Source: Chryseobacterium vaccae
GTDB taxonomy: Bacteria; Bacteroidota; Bacteroidia; Flavobacteriales; Weeksellaceae
Assembly (NCBI RefSeq): GCF_009602705.1
Contig: NZ_VSWH01000001.1
Span: 248,001 to 312,000, forward strand
Direction of reading: 5' to 3'
Length of the DNA stretch: 64,000 bases
Shown: positions 61,258 to 64,000 of the stretch, in pieces
Numbering within the stretch: the first letter of the stretch is position 1
Layout: every line of letters begins with the position of its first letter
The notes under the pieces: generated by a model
Database searches by the model: none
Told to the model about the DNA's origin: nothing
What the model saw: the letters and a program-made list of their open reading frames with translations, nothing else
Position numbers and translations under genes: made by a program

Positions 61258-62130
61258 ATGAAAACCAATATACTAGAAAATAAATCTGTAGCCCAGATAG
61301 AAATCGTTAAGGTTAAGGGTGACATTAGTTCTTACTTTACTGATGATATTGCTGTGGAAGAACCTCTGGAAATCCGGGTGTCTTCTGGATTGGAAGGACA
61401 GCGGGAAACTAAAAATATATCAGTGACGATGCGAACCCCTGGCAATGATGCAGAATTGGCAGTCGGTTTTCTTTTTACGGAAGGAATTATTTCCGGTTAT
61501 CAGCAGATTAAGAAGGTAGAACATTCCCCAAAAGAATGTTCAAGAAACAGCCAAAATATTATCGTTGTGGAATTGATAGAAGGTTTTGCTCCTCAGCTGA
61601 TGAAATCGGACAGAAATTTTTATACCACATCCAGTTGCGGAGTATGCGGAAAAAGTTCTATAGAATCTATCAGAACGGTAAGTCCGTTTCAGAATCCGGA
61701 AAAACAAAACCATATAATACCCCTTGAAATACTATATCAGCTGTCGGGAAACCTGCAGTCTTTTCAGAATAATTTCAGTGCTACCGGAGGAATCCACGCT
61801 TCCGGTATTTTCGATTTAAAAGGAAATTTACTTGCCTTAAGAGAAGACGTGGGAAGACATAATGCTCTGGATAAGCTTATTGGACATGCTTTGTTTACAG
61901 AAAAGCTTCCCCTTGAAGATAAAATTCTGGTATTAAGCGGAAGAGCCAGCTTTGAGCTGATACAGAAAGCTGCCATGGCAGGAATATCGATAGTTGCAGC
62001 CATAGGAGCACCTTCAAGTCTTGCTTTGGATCTGGCGAAAGAATTTGATATGACTTTATTGGGATTCCTTCGGGACAATCGGTTTAATATATATAACCAA
62101 AGCCGTTTTCTTGAGATTATTATGAAATAG
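61258..62130 (+). CDS. fdhD: FdhD, sulfur-transfer protein for molybdenum enzymes
   Basis: 290 residues from ATG 61258; an ATG at 61189 would overlap moaE and add 23 non-homologous residues. The conserved CGVCGK (CxxC) loop, which receives sulfur from IscS, is in TTSSCGVCGKSSI. Also NDAELAVGFLFTEGII, GGIHASG and REDVGRHNALDKLIG, all typical. FdhD activates the bis-MGD cofactor before insertion into formate dehydrogenase-type enzymes, matching the gene two positions downstream. Confidence 0.94.
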   Translation: MKTNILENKSVAQIEIVKVKGDISSYFTDDIAVEEPLEIRVSSGLEGQRETKNISVTMRTPGNDAELAVGFLFTEGIISGYQQIKKVEHSPKECSRNSQNIIVVELIEGFAPQLMKSDRNFYTTSSCGVCGKSSIESIRTVSPFQNPEKQNHIIPLEILYQLSGNLQSFQNNFSATGGIHASGIFDLKGNLLALREDVGRHNALDKLIGHALFTEKLPLEDKILVLSGRASFELIQKAAMAGISIVAAIGAPSSLALDLAKEFDMTLLGFLRDNRFNIYNQSRFLEIIMK

Positions 62131-62255
62131 TAAGCAGGAATATCTAAATAAAAACATTCGTGCATCCGTGGCAAAAAAATAAAAATATTGATATAAAAGC
62201 AGGCAGTGTTACACTAGAAAAATGAACATCAGCAGCCATCTAAATAAGTAGACCA

Positions 62256-62606
62256 ATGAAAATAAGAATAAAAGACAACTCAATCCGCTTACGCCTTACC
62301 CAGTCGGAAGTTTCAGAATTAGGAAAAAACGGAATTGTTTCCAGCGTGACTCAATTCGTAGACAGGCCATTTATTTATGAAATTAAGAAAACGGATGATG
62401 ATGAACTTTCCGCAGTCTTCACTGAAAACAGAATAGTCATGAAAATACCTGAAACCATGATTGAAGAACTGGTTTCTACAGACAAGGTAGGCTTTGACGG
62501 ACAGACAGGTCTTGTAAAACTACTGGTAGAAAAAGACTTTGTATGTATAGATAATACCCTGGAAGACCAGAGTGATAATTATCCGAACCCCAATCTTACC
62601 TGTTGA
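62256..62606 (+). CDS. small conserved protein (DUF7009-like) in the molybdoenzyme cluster
   Basis: 116 residues, cytoplasmic, with KIRIKDNSIRLRLTQSEVSELGKNGIVSSVTQF and DKVGFDGQTGLVKLLVEKDFVCIDNTLEDQSDNYPNPN, a pattern seen in Bacteroidota next to FdhF-like genes. It ends in LTC. No function is known; a chaperone or subunit of the adjacent oxidoreductase is inference. Confidence 0.75.
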   Translation: MKIRIKDNSIRLRLTQSEVSELGKNGIVSSVTQFVDRPFIYEIKKTDDDELSAVFTENRIVMKIPETMIEELVSTDKVGFDGQTGLVKLLVEKDFVCIDNTLEDQSDNYPNPNLTC

Positions 62607-62628
62607 TCCCATTACAAAATAAAAAGCT

Positions 62629-64000
62629 ATGGAAGATAATAACAAAAAGAAAGAAATAGAAGAAAGTATCCGCAAAGAACCTGATGCAGAGAATCCCTAT
62701 ACTTTACTTGATCTTAAGCTTACCCACGTTGAGAAAGCCGCTGCAGGAATACCTGCTGTGATGGCTGCTTTTAGTGATTTATTTGAAGAAAAAGCTCCTG
62801 TTCGGGGAATGAGAGCCTTATTTAAAATGAACCAGATGGGTGGTTTCGACTGTCCCAGCTGTGCATGGCCGGATCCTGATGATGAACGTTCTGTTTTAGG
62901 TGAATACTGTGAAAACGGAGCAAAAGCATTGGCCGAGGAAGCAACTACGAAAAGAGTGACACCCGAGTTTTTTAAGCAGAATTCAGTATATGATCTTGCC
63001 AAATTGGATGATTATCAGATCGGAAAAATGGGAAGACTTACAGATCCAATGTATCTGCCGGAAGGAGCTACTCATTATCAGCCTATCAGTTGGGAGAATG
63101 CCTTTAAAAAAATAGCAGAACACTTCAACGCACTGGAATCTCCGGACGAAGCCGCTTTTTACACTTCCGGAAGAACAAGTAATGAAGCTTCTTTTGTTTA
63201 CCAGCTGTTTGCCAAAGAATTCGGAACCAACAATATGCCGGACTGTTCCAATATGTGTCACGAAACCTCCGGATCAGCATTGCGCCCCACCATTGGAATT
63301 GGTAAAGGAACCGTGACACTGGAAGACTTTTATGAAGCAGAAGTCATTGTAATCATCGGGCAAAATCCCGGAACCAATGCTCCGAGGATGATGAGTGCAC
63401 TGGCCAAAGGGAAAAAAAACGGAGCTAAGATTATTGCCATTAATCCTCTTCCTGAAGCAGGTCTGATGGGCTTTATCAATCCACAGAGTGTTAAAGATAT
63501 TCTGAAAGGCGGTGTTCAGCTTGCCGATCTGTATCTTCCTGTAAAAATCAATGGGGATATGGCTTTATTAAAAGCACTTGAACTTTTATTGATTGAATTT
63601 GAAAAGAAAAACCCGGGCACTGTATTCGATAAAGACTTTATCAAAGAGAAAACAGTAGGATACGATGATTTTATAAAGCAGTTTGATCATTACAACCTGG
63701 ATGAGCTGGCTGTCCTTTCAGGAGTTTCTAAAGAAGGATTGTATGAAGTAGCAGAAGCGATCGCCACTAAAAAAAGGATTATTTTCAGTTGGGGAATGGG
63801 ATTGACCCAGCAGCCTAACGGAGTTGATATGATTCGTGAGATCCTTAATATTCTTCTGCTGAAAGGAAGCATAGGAAAGCCGGGAGCCGGAGTATGTCCT
63901 GTCCGGGGTCACAGCAATGTGCAGGGAAACAGAACCATGATGATTGATGAAAAGCCTACTGATGAACAGCTGGACAGACTTGAAAACTTTTATGGCTTTA
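62629..64000 (+). CDS. FdhF/YdeP-family molybdopterin oxidoreductase (3' end outside window)
   Basis: 457 complete codons are visible from ATG 62629, then the window ends. The N-terminal region has GGFDCPSCAWPDPDD (C75, C78), then YTSGRTSNEASFVYQLFAKEFG, NMPDCSNMCHETSG and IIGQNPGTNAPRMMSALA, all matching the YdeP/FdhF-like group of bis-MGD enzymes. Electron donor and substrate are not known for this group. Context (MoaD, MoaE, FdhD) fits cofactor supply. Confidence 0.92.
   Translation, partial: MEDNNKKKEIEESIRKEPDAENPYTLLDLKLTHVEKAAAGIPAVMAAFSDLFEEKAPVRGMRALFKMNQMGGFDCPSCAWPDPDDERSVLGEYCENGAKALAEEATTKRVTPEFFKQNSVYDLAKLDDYQIGKMGRLTDPMYLPEGATHYQPISWENAFKKIAEHFNALESPDEAAFYTSGRTSNEASFVYQLFAKEFGTNNMPDCSNMCHETSGSALRPTIGIGKGTVTLEDFYEAEVIVIIGQNPGTNAPRMMSALAKGKKNGAKIIAINPLPEAGLMGFINPQSVKDILKGGVQLADLYLPVKINGDMALLKALELLLIEFEKKNPGTVFDKDFIKEKTVGYDDFIKQFDHYNLDELAVLSGVSKEGLYEVAEAIATKKRIIFSWGMGLTQQPNGVDMIREILNILLLKGSIGKPGAGVCPVRGHSNVQGNRTMMIDEKPTDEQLDRLENFYGF

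Noticed and set aside
23426-62172. Relation between the arm-like repeats (GCCACGAAT) and the interspersed TTGCCACG..ATGCACGAAT pieces at 6258 and 62148
   Set aside because: Only about 9 bases are shared and the contexts differ, so this is probably chance.
1-64000. CRISPR arrays and cas genes
   Set aside because: No series of short direct repeats with regular spacers was seen, and no cas-like proteins; the repeats in the giant protein gene are coding modules.

Overview
The window reads as a chromosomal segment of a Chryseobacterium-like member of the Flavobacteriia (Bacteroidota). It is AT-rich, several promoters have the TTG-N19..21-TAnnTTTG form, one product carries a type IX secretion (T9SS) C-terminal sorting domain, and many products are secreted repeat proteins with no assigned function. 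Species-level placement is inference from overall character.

Left chromosomal part (1-23.3 kb): a partial secreted repeat protein and an S74-type tail-fibre protein; a TetR regulator with a recognisable operator next to an M1 aminopeptidase; a four-gene run with a membrane protein, an ABC ATPase and an AAA ATPase (6.6-9.9 kb); a DoxX-like protein, a lipoprotein, a serine hydrolase and a VOC protein; two tandem short genes for double-glycine-leader, cysteine-rich peptides (14.0-14.4 kb); and a YciF / iron permease-like / large catalase stress group (14.9-18.4 kb). A tRNA-Ser(UGA) gene lies at 18.7 kb, followed by a gene remnant, an AraC regulator, a lipoprotein and membrane proteins.

Middle part (23.35-57.12 kb): best read as one 33.8-kb mobilizable integrative element inserted in the 3' end of a second tRNA-Ser gene. 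A 25-bp tRNA 3'-end repeat marks both edges, arm-like repeats (TGCCAC..TGCCAC) sit just inside both edges, and a tyrosine recombinase lies next to the right edge. The backbone at the right end is recombinase, Xis-like protein, zeta-like toxin with a partner gene, primase-like protein, and MobV relaxase with a possible oriT. No conjugative transfer genes are seen, so it would need a helper. The cargo is a 2489-residue surface protein with four LamG-like modules, a TPR/AraC regulator, two insertion sequences (IS3 and IS481 families) beside a truncated TPR gene, and a four-gene operon running leftward (49.5 to 40.7 kb). That operon encodes a T9SS-sorted propeller-like protein, an SpvB/Rhs-like protein, an Rhs protein ending in a metzincin protease, and a small secreted protein 2 bp downstream that is the natural immunity candidate.

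Right chromosomal part (57.1-64 kb): the intact tRNA-Ser, a bestrophin-like channel, a secreted protein, and a molybdenum-cofactor group (TauE-like permease, MoaD, MoaE, FdhD, a small protein and the start of an FdhF/YdeP-like molybdoenzyme). A palindromic, MITE-like repeat of about 200-225 bp occurs three times in intergenic DNA (10.4, 11.1 and 58.7 kb).

The strongest candidates for something new are the Rhs-metzincin operon with its exported putative immunity protein, the double-glycine peptide pair, and the tRNA-targeted element itself. All family assignments come from reading motifs; no database search was run.
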